A stretch of DNA of 64,000 nt from Paraburkholderia dioscoreae (GCF_902459535.1 NZ_LR699553.1:2542001-2606000), one strand, 5' to 3'; shown: positions 23,285 through 32,477, counted from the first letter of the stretch. Notes: a model not told the origin generated them from the letters alone. Numbers and translations: made by a program.

Positions 23285-26164
23285 ATGGAAATCGATCAAT
23301 CATTCGACGAGTCGCATCTCGCCGCAGAGGTTCTCAGCGTGGTGACGGCGGTTTACGCCGAGACCCACGCGAACGCGAGCCACGCGAGCGCGGTGAGTCC
23401 CGACTCGCAGTTCGAGCGGGATCTGGGTTTCGATAGCCTCGCGCGCGCGGAGCTCTTCAGCCGTATAGAGAAAAAGCTTGGCGTACGCGTGCCGCTCGAC
23501 GCATTTTCGACCGCCCTGACGCCTGCCGATCTTGCGCAGGCCATCAAGCGCGAAACGGCGCCCGTGGCCGCAGGCGGCGCCGAACACCCGCCAGTTCCGC
23601 AGCGCATTGCCGCGCCGGCCGCGCCTTTCACCGACACGCCGCACGAGGCGACGACACTGATCGAAGTGCTGCAGTGGCATGTCGACAGGCATCCGCAGCG
23701 CACCCACATCATTTTTCTCGAAGATGGCGCAACGCCTGCCGGGTTGTCCTATGGCGAGTTGTATCGGCGCGCTGCCGCCGCGGCGTCCGGTTTGCGCAGC
23801 CGCGGCATCGGTCCGGGCGACACGGTCGCGCTGATGCTGGCGACCGGCTGGGATTACTTCGTCTCGTTCATCGCGATACTGATGAGCGGCGCGACACCTG
23901 TGCCGATCTATCCGCCTGCGCGCGTCTCGCAGATCGAAGAGCACGTTCGGCGCCACGCAGCCGTGCTCTCGAATGCGGGCGCCAAGGCGCTGATTGCCTC
24001 ACCTGAAGTGGCCGGCGTGGGCCGCCTTCTGAAGCTGTACGTGCCCGCCTTGCAGCATGTGCTGACGGCCGCACAGATCGGTGTCGACCGCAATGAGACA
24101 CCGGTGCCCGGCGCCGCCGCCGACATGGCGCTCCTGCAGTACACCTCGGGCAGCACGGGCGACCCGAAAGGTGTCATGCTCACGCACGCGAACCTGCTCG
24201 CCAATATTCGCGCAATGGGTTCACGCATGCAGATCACCGCCGGCGACGTGCTCGTCAGCTGGCTGCCGCTTTATCACGACATGGGGCTGATCGGCGCATG
24301 GTTCGGACCCCTGTATTTCGGCATGCCGCTCGTGATAATGCCGCCGACCGTTTTTCTGGCCTGCCCGGAACTGTGGTTGCAGTCGATCCAGCGATATCGC
24401 GGCACGCTTACCGCCGCGCCGAACTTCGCCTACGCGCATTGCACGCAGCACCTAGATGAGGCCAGCCTCGCGGGTCTCGATCTGTCGTCGCTGCGCTTTG
24501 CCTTTTGCGGCGCGGAGCCGGTCAGCGCGGCGACCCTGCGCTCGTTTTCGGCGCGTTTCAGCCAGTACGGGTTCGACGCGCGCGCGGTGACGCCCGTCTA
24601 CGGACTGGCGGAAAACACCTTGGGCCTGAGCTTTCCGCCACCCGGGCGCGGACTGCACGTGGACCGTGTCGAGCGCGTCGCGCTCGGCGCCACGGGACAG
24701 GCGTTGCCTGCTCCGTCCAGCGAAGACGCAGTCGAAGTGGTCGGATGCGGCGAAGCATTGGACAGCGTGGACGTGCGGATCGTGGATGACAATGCTCAGG
24801 AGCAACCCGAGCGCCGGGTGGGCCACATCGAGTTTCGCGGCCCATCGGCGAGCGCCGGCTATTTTCACAACCCGGCGCAAACGGAGCGCCTGATCCATAA
24901 CGGCTGGCTCGACACCGGCGATCTCGGCTATCTCGCCGATCGCGAACTTTTCATCACGGGCCGCGCCAAAGATCTGATCATTCGCGGCGGCCGCCACATC
25001 TTTCCCTACGAACTCGAGGAGGCGATCGGCCGCCTGCCGGAAGTCCCTCCCGGTGGGGTCGCCGTCTGCGGAAGCATCGACCGGGCGAGCGGCACCGAGC
25101 GCATCGTGATCCTCGTCGAAACAGCATTGACGCAAGCCGCCGCGCGCGAACAGCTACTGGCGCGCATCCATGCCAGAACGGTCGAACTGCTGGGCGCGCC
25201 CGCCGAGCAGGTGTGTCTTGTCGCCCCGGAGACCATCCTCAAGACACCCAGCGGCAAGATCAGACACGCCGCGACGCTCGAACAGTTCGAACGCGGCGGC
25301 CGAGCGTCGCCTGCGCGTCCCGCATGGCGGCAGTTTGCAGGTGTAGTCGCAGGCGCAATCGTGCCGTTCTCGCGACGGATCGCGCGCCGGGTTTCGCATA
25401 CGGCGTACGGGCTCTATTGCTGGGCGGTTCTGGGCGCATTGGCGCCGCTGGTCTGGCCGCTCCTGCTGTCGACCGACACGTCGCGCAACTGGCGCCGGGC
25501 CGCCGGCCTCGGTCGTCTGTTCCTGAAACTGACTAGGCTGCATGTGGACGTTCAGATCGACGCCACTTCAGCGGCACTACCCAACGTGGTCATGGTGGCC
25601 AACCATAGCAGCTATCTGGACGGCTTGATCCTCCTTGCCGTACTGCCCCGGCCTGTCCGGTTCGTCGCCAAACGCAGCCTGGATCGCCAGTGGCCGGTCG
25701 GCCGGCTTCTGCGCGGAATCGGCACTGCTTTGGTCGAACGAAGGGAATACCGGGGCAGTGTCGAGGACGAACGACGCCTCGTCGGGCAGGCCGGAGGCGA
25801 CACGCCTCTGCTGTTTTTTCCGGAGGGCACATTCGGCCGTGGCGCCGGCTTGCGGCCATTTCATCTGGGCGCGTTCCGGGTGGCGTGCACCAGTGGCCGC
25901 CCCGTCGTGCCGGTGGCGCTCGCCGGCGTGCGCGCGGTGTTGCCGGACGGCAGCTGGTTGCCGCGGCCGGGGGCGATCAAGGTCGCCGTGTTACCGCCGA
26001 TCGTGCCCGACGGCTCCGACCTTGGCGCGATGGCCCGGCTGCGCGACGCCGTACAGAATGCGATCCTCGCTCACTGCGGCGAGCCCCCGCTCTTCACGCA
26101 TGCCGTTCGCGGCCCGGAGCAGGCGCCTGAGAACGAGCAGAATTTCGCGAGCACCCCGTCATGA
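23285..26164 (+). CDS. ACP / fatty-acyl-AMP ligase / PlsC acyltransferase fusion
   Basis: 959 residues with three parts. An N-terminal acyl-carrier domain (about 5-85) has S51 in GFDSLARAE as the phosphopantetheine site. A central adenylate-forming ligase (about 110-690) has YTSGSTGDPKG (about 287-297), CGAEPVSAATL and YGLAENTLG, closest in style to fatty-acyl-AMP ligases. After a hydrophobic stretch (about 705-735) comes a PlsC/LPLAT acyltransferase with NHSSYLD (H774-x4-D779) and FFPEGTFGRG. The architecture suggests that a fatty acid is activated, loaded on the built-in carrier and passed to a membrane acceptor in one polypeptide. The start at 23285 (MEIDQSF) gives the ACP its normal N-terminus; the Shine-Dalgarno is weak. 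The stop overlaps the rhomboid gene (ATGA). Confidence 0.87.
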   Translation: MEIDQSFDESHLAAEVLSVVTAVYAETHANASHASAVSPDSQFERDLGFDSLARAELFSRIEKKLGVRVPLDAFSTALTPADLAQAIKRETAPVAAGGAEHPPVPQRIAAPAAPFTDTPHEATTLIEVLQWHVDRHPQRTHIIFLEDGATPAGLSYGELYRRAAAAASGLRSRGIGPGDTVALMLATGWDYFVSFIAILMSGATPVPIYPPARVSQIEEHVRRHAAVLSNAGAKALIASPEVAGVGRLLKLYVPALQHVLTAAQIGVDRNETPVPGAAADMALLQYTSGSTGDPKGVMLTHANLLANIRAMGSRMQITAGDVLVSWLPLYHDMGLIGAWFGPLYFGMPLVIMPPTVFLACPELWLQSIQRYRGTLTAAPNFAYAHCTQHLDEASLAGLDLSSLRFAFCGAEPVSAATLRSFSARFSQYGFDARAVTPVYGLAENTLGLSFPPPGRGLHVDRVERVALGATGQALPAPSSEDAVEVVGCGEALDSVDVRIVDDNAQEQPERRVGHIEFRGPSASAGYFHNPAQTERLIHNGWLDTGDLGYLADRELFITGRAKDLIIRGGRHIFPYELEEAIGRLPEVPPGGVAVCGSIDRASGTERIVILVETALTQAAAREQLLARIHARTVELLGAPAEQVCLVAPETILKTPSGKIRHAATLEQFERGGRASPARPAWRQFAGVVAGAIVPFSRRIARRVSHTAYGLYCWAVLGALAPLVWPLLLSTDTSRNWRRAAGLGRLFLKLTRLHVDVQIDATSAALPNVVMVANHSSYLDGLILLAVLPRPVRFVAKRSLDRQWPVGRLLRGIGTALVERREYRGSVEDERRLVGQAGGDTPLLFFPEGTFGRGAGLRPFHLGAFRVACTSGRPVVPVALAGVRAVLPDGSWLPRPGAIKVAVLPPIVPDGSDLGAMARLRDAVQNAILAHCGEPPLFTHAVRGPEQAPENEQNFASTPS

Positions 26165-26751
26165 TCGTCCTGCTGATAATCCTCAATGCCGCGGCGTTTC
26201 TGGTCGAGCAACTCGATCCCGACCGTCTGATCGCACTCTTCGCGCTCTGGCCGGTGGGCGGCAACGGCAACCCGGCATTTCACGTGTGGCAGTTGTTGAC
26301 CTACAGCCTTCTGCACGCGAATTTCATGCACCTCGCGGTCAACATGTTCGCGCTGTATATGTTCGGCCGCGATGTGGAAGCCACCATCGGCCGCGCGCAT
26401 CTCGTCGTGCTGTACGGCACGAGCGTAATCAGCGGCGCGCTGCTGCAACTGCTGGTGGGCCTTGCCGATACGACCGTGCGTGTACCGGCTATCGGCGCTT
26501 CGGCCGGCGTGTTCGGCCTGCTGGTCGGCTACGCGCTGCTGTTCCCGCGCCGCCGCGTGATCCTTCTTTTTCCGCCCGTGCCGATGCCCGCGTGGCTGTT
26601 CGCCACCGGCTACGGCGTGCTCGAACTCCTGCTCGGCATTGCAGGCGCGCAAAGCGGCGTCGCCCACTTCGCGCATGTCGGCGGCATGCTCGGCGCCGTG
26701 ACGCTGTTACTGCATTGGATGCATACGCCACGCGAGCGGCGGCTCGGCTGA
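26161..26751 (+). CDS. Rhomboid-family intramembrane serine protease
   Basis: 196 residues with about six membrane helices. The catalytic dyad is visible: S114 in GASAG and H172 in AHFAHVGG. Loop-1 residues (YSLLHANFMHLAVNMFALY) follow the family HxxxxHxxxN pattern. It cleaves transmembrane substrates in the inner membrane; the substrate is unknown. Translation is coupled to the upstream acyltransferase fusion through a 4-bp overlap, suggesting the two act on the same membrane process. Confidence 0.88.
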   Translation: MIVLLIILNAAAFLVEQLDPDRLIALFALWPVGGNGNPAFHVWQLLTYSLLHANFMHLAVNMFALYMFGRDVEATIGRAHLVVLYGTSVISGALLQLLVGLADTTVRVPAIGASAGVFGLLVGYALLFPRRRVILLFPPVPMPAWLFATGYGVLELLLGIAGAQSGVAHFAHVGGMLGAVTLLLHWMHTPRERRLG

Positions 26752-26845
26752 GACAGTCCAGGGGCGGAAGAGCATGGCACGGTTTTCGTCACGCGGGCAA
26801 CGGCCTTCGCCAGCCTGGTCTGCATAAAAGGCGCATGGGTGTTGG

Positions 26846-26859
26846 ATGACCCAAGTCAA
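26846..26859 (+). promoter_or_regulatory. FNR-type box, one mismatch, for adhP
   Basis: ATGACCCAAGTCAA, centred 67 bp before the ATG at 26920, with GATACT at 26881-26886 in the -10 position. Confidence 0.65.
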
Positions 26860-26919
26860 TCGCCCCGCATCGGTGAAGGAGATACTGGTCGCCACGTAAT
26901 CATCGTCCGGAGAAAAGTT

Positions 26920-27945
26920 ATGGCCCAACTTATGAAAGCTGCTGTCGTTCACGAATTCGGCGCTCCGCTGCGTATCGAAGAGGTGCCCGTCCCGCAGGTG
27001 GGGCGCGGCCAGATTCTGGTCAACATCAAGGCGTCCGGCGTCTGTCACACGGATCTGCACGCGGCTGACGGCGACTGGCCGGTCAAGCCCACCCTGCCCT
27101 TCATTCCCGGTCATGAAGGCGTCGGCTATGTCGCGGCCGTCGGCGAAGGTGTCAAGCATGTCAAGGAAGGCGATCGCGTCGGCGTGCCGTGGCTTTATAC
27201 CGCCTGCGGTCACTGCGAGCATTGCCTTGGCGGTTGGGAAACGCTGTGCCAGGAACAGCAGAATACGGGCTACTCGGTCAACGGCGCTTACGCCGAGTAC
27301 GTGGTGGCCGATCCGAACTTCGTCGGTCATCTGCCGGCGGCCGTCTCGTTCGAAGATATCGCGCCGATTCTGTGCGCGGGCGTGACGGTGTACAAAGGCA
27401 TCCGCATGACGGACGCGCGGCCGGGTCAATGGATCACGATTTCAGGGATCGGCGGCCTCGGCCACGTCGCGGTCCAATATGCCATTGCGATGGGCCTGCG
27501 CGTGGTGGCCGTCGACATCTCCGAGGACAAGCTGGCTCTCGCCCGCGAACTCGGCGCAACGCTCACGTTCAACGCTTCGGAGTGCGACCCTGCGGCGGCG
27601 ATCCAGAAGGAAATCGGCGGAACGCACGGCGTACTCGTCACCGCCGTATCGCGCAGCGCTTTCGCTCAGGCGCTGGGCATGGTGCGCCGCGGCGGCACCG
27701 TTGCGCTGAACGGACTGCCGCCGGGAGACTTTCCGCTGCCGATCTTCTCGACCGTGCTCAACGGCATTACCGTGCGCGGCTCCATTGTCGGCACGCGCCA
27801 GGACTTGCAGGAATCACTCGAATTCGCCGCACAAGGTCGTGTCCGTGCGCGAATCCATCTCGATCGGCTGGACAATATCAATCATGTTCTCGGCGAATTG
27901 AAGAGCGGGAAAGTGGATGGACGCATCGTCCTGAAACTCGACTGA
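26920..27945 (+). CDS. adhP: Zinc-dependent alcohol dehydrogenase (AdhP type)
   Basis: 341 residues of the medium-chain dehydrogenase family. Catalytic zinc ligands are in GVCHTDLH and GHEGVG; the structural-zinc cysteines are in CGHCEHCLGGWETLC; the NAD-binding glycine motif is GIGGLGHVA. AdhP-type enzymes interconvert ethanol and acetaldehyde with NAD(H), so under oxygen limitation it could regenerate NAD+. The start at 26920 (MAQLMKAAV) follows CCGGAG; a start four codons later is possible. Confidence 0.92.
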   Translation: MAQLMKAAVVHEFGAPLRIEEVPVPQVGRGQILVNIKASGVCHTDLHAADGDWPVKPTLPFIPGHEGVGYVAAVGEGVKHVKEGDRVGVPWLYTACGHCEHCLGGWETLCQEQQNTGYSVNGAYAEYVVADPNFVGHLPAAVSFEDIAPILCAGVTVYKGIRMTDARPGQWITISGIGGLGHVAVQYAIAMGLRVVAVDISEDKLALARELGATLTFNASECDPAAAIQKEIGGTHGVLVTAVSRSAFAQALGMVRRGGTVALNGLPPGDFPLPIFSTVLNGITVRGSIVGTRQDLQESLEFAAQGRVRARIHLDRLDNINHVLGELKSGKVDGRIVLKLD

Positions 27946-27985
27946 GCAAGCCGAACGGGCGGCAGAGTTGATGAAAGAGGAAGCG

Positions 27986-28015
27986 GCGCGAGCGCCTTAC
28001 CGGCTCGCGCTTTTT
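27986..28015 (+). terminator. Rho-independent terminator after adhP
   Basis: An 8-bp stem GCGCGAGC / GCTCGCGC with a 9-nt loop is followed directly by TTTTT and a second T-rich run, 40 bp past the adhP stop. Confidence 0.8.
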
Positions 28016-28226
28016 CCTCGTTTTTCATTTGACGCCTCTTCGCATGACGTTTTGGTGAATGCCTGCGCTTGTGGACTTTGTCCAGGGCGGGCGTGAAGAA
28101 ACGATGGACAGGCCGCGAAGTGCGAGCGATTGCGAGGCGAGGATTGCGAGGGGACTGAAAAAGAAACTGCGGAGAAAGAAAGAGAAAGCGCGCGCCCGAC
28201 AGAAATCACTCAGGCCCGGCAGCACA

Positions 28227-28472
28227 TTACCGTGGCTGAACCGACAGCGTATTGGACATCTTGAGGCGCAGCCATTCCATACCCTCGCGCAAGCCGGCCA
28301 ACACGGCTTCGCGCTCCGTCGGAAACACGCTGCTGTGCCTGAACTCGTGTTTGAAAATTCCGTCTGGCGTGTGGTGGCTGAGCTTGATCGAGCAGTCGTA
28401 GCCGCCCGTTGCGCGATGTGTGGTTGCGGCGACCGACCAGTCGCCGTCGCCCACGCTACCCGAGATCGTCAT
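28227..28472 (-). CDS. Small conserved-looking protein of unknown function
   Basis: 81 residues starting MTISGSVGDGDWSVAATTHR, with an excellent ribosome-binding site (AAAGGAG, 6-nt spacing). It looks like a small soluble alpha/beta protein with an aromatic/His-rich middle (IKLSHHTPDGIFKHEFRHSS) and a C-terminal helix. I do not recognise the family. It follows the BON gene on the same strand and may be the third gene of an hsp20-BON-unknown unit. Confidence 0.65.
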   Translation of the reverse strand: MTISGSVGDGDWSVAATTHRATGGYDCSIKLSHHTPDGIFKHEFRHSSVFPTEREAVLAGLREGMEWLRLKMSNTLSVQPR

Positions 28473-28609
28473 GAGTCGCTCCTTTGTTGATGTGCCGTCC
28501 GTCCATGAGACGTCTTCGGTGCGTCTGCGCCGTTCCCGCGTCGCCGACGTGCCGGGCACGGCGGGCGCCACATGCGCGGTGCCCATCCGGTAGTTCCAGG
28601 CGAGCGTGT

Positions 28610-29260
28610 CTATCCCACCGTCAGATTGTCGATCACCGCATGAACACCCGGCGTCGACCATGCCGCGCCACGCGCGGCCGAGCGCTCCGCCATCGAGTCG
28701 ACCGTGCCCGTCAGCGTGACCGTGCCTTCGTGCACCTTCACGCTGATGTGCTTCGCTTCGCGTTCGGCGTGACGTCGCAGCGCCTTGCCGATCTCTTCGC
28801 CGATATCCAGCGCGGCCACGTTGCCGCCGATCCGGATGAGGTTCGAAACCCCGGTCACACCGCGCATGTGTGAAATCGTGCGTGTGGCGACATGGCTCTG
28901 ATAAGCCCAGTCGACTTCGCCGCTCAACGTCACCCAGCCTTTCTCGACCTGCACCTTGACCGCGTCTTCGCTCAAGCCGACCGTCCAGCGCATGATGGAG
29001 CGCACGGCATTGGCGATTTCTTCGTCGGTTCGCACATCCGAATGCAGCAGGCGTACGTCCAGTTCCACCACGACGGCCTTCACTCCTGCCACACGCTGCG
29101 CGGCTTTTTCCGCCGCAAGCTTCTCCGCGTAGCTGACTGGATGACCCGATAACGTAACGACACGGTTATGCACTTCGACGCCGATGTCCGTAGCGCTGAC
29201 CGCCGGATCCCAAGCCAGTTCGTCTTCGACCTGCTGCTTCAATTCCATGTCCGACTTCAT
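28610..29260 (-). CDS. Triple-BON-domain protein (OsmY-like)
   Basis: 216 residues with three BON repeats (about 5-72, 75-145 and 148-216), recognisable from the repeated valine-glycine pattern: VVTLSGHPVSYAEKL, WVTLSGEVDWAYQ, TVTLTGTVDSMAE. BON proteins bind phospholipid or shelter the envelope during stress; OsmY is periplasmic, but this one shows no clear signal peptide. The start at 29260 follows AAGGAG. It lies 76 bp downstream of hsp20 on the same strand. Confidence 0.88.
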   Translation of the reverse strand: MKSDMELKQQVEDELAWDPAVSATDIGVEVHNRVVTLSGHPVSYAEKLAAEKAAQRVAGVKAVVVELDVRLLHSDVRTDEEIANAVRSIMRWTVGLSEDAVKVQVEKGWVTLSGEVDWAYQSHVATRTISHMRGVTGVSNLIRIGGNVAALDIGEEIGKALRRHAEREAKHISVKVHEGTVTLTGTVDSMAERSAARGAAWSTPGVHAVIDNLTVG

Positions 29261-29336
29261 TGCGTACTCCTTGTTGGCATACGGCTGGCAACGGCGCGCG
29301 GCCCACGAAGCCGCTCGTGCTCCGCGCCGCCCCGGA

Positions 29337-29765
29337 TCAGTTGATCTGCAGGCGCTTGCGTTCAGAGGCCGCCTTTTTCGGCAACGTGAGCGAGAGTACG
29401 CCGTCCTTGTACTCCGCCGCCGCCGCGCTCTCGTCGACTTCGCTCGCCAATGAAAACGCACGGCTCACGGCACCTGCATAACGCTCGCGGCGAATCACCC
29501 GCTCGCCTTCCTTCATTTCCTGATTCCGTTCGACTTTCGCGCTGATCGAAACAAGGTTGCCGTCGATTTTTACGTCGATATCCTTCTTGTCGACGCCCGG
29601 CAGTTCGGCCTTCACCGTGTACGCGCTATCGCTCTCCGTCACGTCGACCTTGATGTCGGCAAGCGGCGCTTCGCCGCCCGCGCCGCGCAGCGGCCGGAAC
29701 AGGCCCTGAAAAAGTTCCGACATGGGTTCGAGGGGAAAGGGATCAAATCGGGTCAAGTTGCTCAT
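29337..29765 (-). CDS. Small heat-shock protein, Hsp20 family
   Basis: 142 residues with an alpha-crystallin domain (about 38-140): VKAELPGVDKKDIDVKIDGN, RRERYAGAVSRAFSL and the A-x-x-x-DGVLSLTLPK ending. It holds unfolding proteins for refolding by other chaperones. AGGAGCAGG precedes the start. It is the functional counterpart of HspX in the DosR regulon. Confidence 0.93.
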   Translation of the reverse strand: MSNLTRFDPFPLEPMSELFQGLFRPLRGAGGEAPLADIKVDVTESDSAYTVKAELPGVDKKDIDVKIDGNLVSISAKVERNQEMKEGERVIRRERYAGAVSRAFSLASEVDESAAAAEYKDGVLSLTLPKKAASERKRLQIN

Positions 29766-29952
29766 CGTCCTGCTCCTGATTCATTCAATGACATCGTGGA
29801 TACCAGATCGCGTCGCCCGCCTCATACCGGCCCGTTTCACGCTGAACCAGCGACCGGGAGCGGTGCACCCCAGCTTGTTCACACACACGGACTTCCGCTG
29901 CCGCAACGAACATGCTGTACCGGTAACTTTAGGCTCGCCTCCAAAGCATCAA

Positions 29953-29966
29953 TTGACGTGTGTCAA
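29953..29966. promoter_or_regulatory. FNR-type box, perfect
   Basis: TTGACGTGTGTCAA. It could serve hsp20 leftward through a long leader, or act as an upstream site for the rightward promoter. Confidence 0.65.
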
Positions 29967-30000
29967 GTGGCGCACATCGCAGCCCGAGACGTTCGCAAGC

Positions 30001-30014
30001 ATGATGTCGGTCAA
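30001..30014 (+). promoter_or_regulatory. FNR-type box, one mismatch, for the kinase fusion
   Basis: ATGATGTCGGTCAA, centred 66 bp before the ATG at 30074, with TATTCT at 30036-30041 as -10. Confidence 0.65.
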
Positions 30015-30073
30015 GTCGCCGCGATGGGCCGCACCTATTCTGAAAGAACCATGATTGCCCGACGGAGAGTTCC

Positions 30074-31723
30074 ATGCCTGCTCGCTTTTCACCGGCACAT
30101 CAGCTTCCAACTCATATACGGCAACGCGAACTCGTGGCGCGGCGGGACTGGCGCGCGCTCGACCGCGCCATGCAGAGGCCGTCGACATATCGCCACCCGG
30201 CGGGCCGCATTCGCCGCATCGAAACGCACATTTCGGTCGTGTATCTGGCCGGCCGGTATGCGTACAAACTGAAGAAGCGCGTCAATCCGGGTTTCGTGGA
30301 CTTCACGCAGGCACGCGCACGCGAACGCGCGTGCGCCGACGAATTCAGACTGAACCGCCGGCTCGCCCGTGAGATATATCGGGGCGTCGTACCGATTACG
30401 CGCCGGGGGCGCTCGTACCGCGTCGCGGGAACAGGCGAGGTCGCCGAGCACGCCGTCCTGATGCGACGCTTCGACGAGCAGGAAATTTTCAAGGCGTTGC
30501 ATGCGCGGGGAGAACTCGATTTTGCGGAAATAGACGCCCTGGCCGGGCAACTTGCGGCGTTCCACCGGCGCTCCTCACGCACGCCGCCTCGCGTGGTCTT
30601 CGGCTCCGCACCGTTCGTTCAGGAACAGATGCAGACCGTGGTGGAAGCGCTCCGCCGTGAAACCGGAGCACTTCTGCCCACCCGAATCTCCGCCTGGTGC
30701 GAGAGCGAAGGCAAACGCCTTGCCGCGCACTTCGACGCGCGTCATGCAGGCGGCTTTGTGCGCGAGTGCCACGGCGATCTGCACCTCGATAACATCGTGC
30801 GGCGAGGCGAGCGCGTGCTCATGTTCGACTGCATCGAATTCGACGACGCCTTGCGCTGGATCGACGTCGCCAGCGACCTGAGCTTTCCGTTGATGGATCT
30901 GCGGGCGTGCGGCCGACAGGATCTCGCGGCACGCCTGTTGAACGGCTGGCTGCAACGGACGGGCGATTTCGCCGCGTTGCCGGGGCTGCGCTACTACATG
31001 GTCTATCGCGCGCTGGTGCGTGCCCTCGTGGCGTTGTTGAAAACACGCGATCACCCGCACGATGACGGCCTCGCGCGCGCCACGCCGTATCTGAATCTGG
31101 TCGAGCGCATGATCGCGCCGCAACGGCCGTATTTGCTGCTATGCCACGGCTACTCCGGATCGGGCAAATCAGTGGCGAGCGAAGCGCTAGTGAGTCTGGT
31201 CGGCGCCGTGCGTCTGTCGAGCGATATCGAGCGCAAACGCGGCCGGCCCTTCGCGCCTATCGATTCCCGTCCACTGCCGGCCGGGGCCTACACGCACGAT
31301 TCAATCGATCAGCATTACGATCTGCTGCTGCGATTGGCGCAACAGATACTGCTGGCCGGCTACCCTGCGCTGGTCGACGCGACTTTTCTCAAGAGCACGC
31401 ATCGCGCCCGCTTCGCCGCGCTCGCACACTCAGACGGCGTGCCCGTCTTCCTGCTTGATTTCCATGCGCGGGCACGTCAACTCGAACAGCGCGTGCAGGC
31501 GCGCGCCGCCGCTTCTCATACGGAATCGGACGCCGACCCGCTCGTGCTGATCCGGCAACTGGCCAACGAGGAGCCGCTTTCCGCAGAGGAAATGCAGCGA
31601 ACGGTGAGCTTCGATACGGAAGTGCCGCTCGCCGAGTTCGGCCGTTTGGACTACTGGGGAAAACTGTTGCGGCGGCTTTGCGAACCCGAAGCGACCGCGC
31701 CGCCGGAGGTCGCGCACGGCTAG
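30074..31723 (+). CDS. APH-like kinase fused to P-loop kinase
   Basis: 549 residues. The first part (about 40-330) resembles aminoglycoside/choline phosphotransferases: catalytic loop CHGDLHLDNI (H233) and metal-binding FDCIEFDDALRW. The second (about 350-540) is a P-loop kinase of the zeta-toxin/AAA_33 type with Walker A GYSGSGKS (359-366). Proteins of this two-domain layout are annotated as bifunctional phosphotransferase/ATP-binding proteins, and mycobacterial Rv2004c in the DosR regulon is comparable. The substrate is unknown and antibiotic resistance should not be assumed. The start follows CGGAGAG. Confidence 0.82.
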   Translation: MPARFSPAHQLPTHIRQRELVARRDWRALDRAMQRPSTYRHPAGRIRRIETHISVVYLAGRYAYKLKKRVNPGFVDFTQARARERACADEFRLNRRLAREIYRGVVPITRRGRSYRVAGTGEVAEHAVLMRRFDEQEIFKALHARGELDFAEIDALAGQLAAFHRRSSRTPPRVVFGSAPFVQEQMQTVVEALRRETGALLPTRISAWCESEGKRLAAHFDARHAGGFVRECHGDLHLDNIVRRGERVLMFDCIEFDDALRWIDVASDLSFPLMDLRACGRQDLAARLLNGWLQRTGDFAALPGLRYYMVYRALVRALVALLKTRDHPHDDGLARATPYLNLVERMIAPQRPYLLLCHGYSGSGKSVASEALVSLVGAVRLSSDIERKRGRPFAPIDSRPLPAGAYTHDSIDQHYDLLLRLAQQILLAGYPALVDATFLKSTHRARFAALAHSDGVPVFLLDFHARARQLEQRVQARAAASHTESDADPLVLIRQLANEEPLSAEEMQRTVSFDTEVPLAEFGRLDYWGKLLRRLCEPEATAPPEVAHG

Positions 31724-31803
31724 CGCGCGGGTGTCTGTCCGGCCGGCTGCAACGCGAGTTAAATGCCGCTCCCGCTGGTGACCGCCGGAAAAAAGGCGAC
31801 ACG

Positions 31804-32349
31804 TTAGCCGGCGTGATGCTCCCCGTCCTCCGCATCCGCAGGGCCACTGGAAGCCGGCGCCGTGGCGGAGTCTGTAGGGTTGTGTTCATTGACGGGAAAG
31901 CTGCGGACTGCACGCCCGCCAGGCATGGTTGCCGCGCCTCCCATGCGCTGCAGCCACTCCTGCCACGGCAACATGACAGGATTCACCGCGGGATGCGTGG
32001 ACCATTGATCAGTCGATGCGGCCTGCCACGTCGCAAACGCCTCGCGCAGCCCTTCGAAGAATCCGGTTTGCAGCCTTGTGGCCGAGCCGAGCCCCTGCTG
32101 CCAGAGATTGGTGGTGGTCGCCACGTAATCGCGCAACACTGTCTGGCAGGACACCGCAAGGGCGCTCCAGTCCCGCGCCGTCGAGGCCGCCCGGCCAATG
32201 GCATGTGTCGCCGCCAGATCGCGCCGGATGCGCTGCATCTCGAACTCGCAGGCCTGCTGCCGGGCCTCGTGGCTGAAACTCCATACCTGTAGCGAGAACG
32301 ACAGATTGGCGCGATACAGTTCGAAGGGCGTGACGGATTTGCCGGTCAT
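31804..32349 (-). CDS. Phasin-like protein
   Basis: 181 residues with a good ribosome-binding site (AGGAG). Long amphipathic helices rich in Gln, Ala and Arg cover about residues 10-120 (FELYRANLSFSLQVWSFSHE, FEGLREAFATWQAAS), followed by a Pro/Ser/Ala tail, the phasin pattern. The match to known phasins is by composition and helix pattern only. A perfect FNR box lies 121 bp upstream. A second granule protein beside the phasin at 21793 would fit PHA accumulation under low oxygen. Confidence 0.6.
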   Translation of the reverse strand: MTGKSVTPFELYRANLSFSLQVWSFSHEARQQACEFEMQRIRRDLAATHAIGRAASTARDWSALAVSCQTVLRDYVATTTNLWQQGLGSATRLQTGFFEGLREAFATWQAASTDQWSTHPAVNPVMLPWQEWLQRMGGAATMPGGRAVRSFPVNEHNPTDSATAPASSGPADAEDGEHHAG

Positions 32350-32463
32350 AATGAATCTCCTGACGTGATGAAGCGGTCCGCCCGAGCACGACGGAACGCA
32401 CGAACAAAAAAACACGCGCACGGCGACGGTGAGTTCAATGTAGGCTTGGCCACCGGGAGCCGG

Positions 32464-32477
32464 TTGACCTGCATCAA
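32464..32477. promoter_or_regulatory. FNR-type box, perfect, between phasin and kinase genes
   Basis: TTGACCTGCATCAA, 121 bp from the leftward phasin-like start and about 152 bp before the rightward kinase; the phasin-like gene is the nearer target. Confidence 0.7.

Larger units (their letters stand above)
29766..30073. other. Divergent intergenic region with two FNR-type boxes
   Basis: 308 bp between hsp20 and the kinase-fusion gene. It holds a perfect box at 29953-29966 and a one-mismatch box at 30001-30014, 48 bp apart. The second has the typical 66-bp spacing to the rightward gene. The first lies 194 bp from hsp20, unusually far. No small gene is supported. Confidence 0.6.

Noticed and set aside
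28227..28472. Possible UDP-glucose 4-epimerase annotation for the 81-residue protein
   Set aside because: Far too short, with no Rossmann glycine motif or YxxxK; left as unknown.
30074..31723. Aminoglycoside resistance gene
   Set aside because: Only the general APH kinase fold is visible, fused to a P-loop kinase inside a stress island; no evidence for antibiotic modification.
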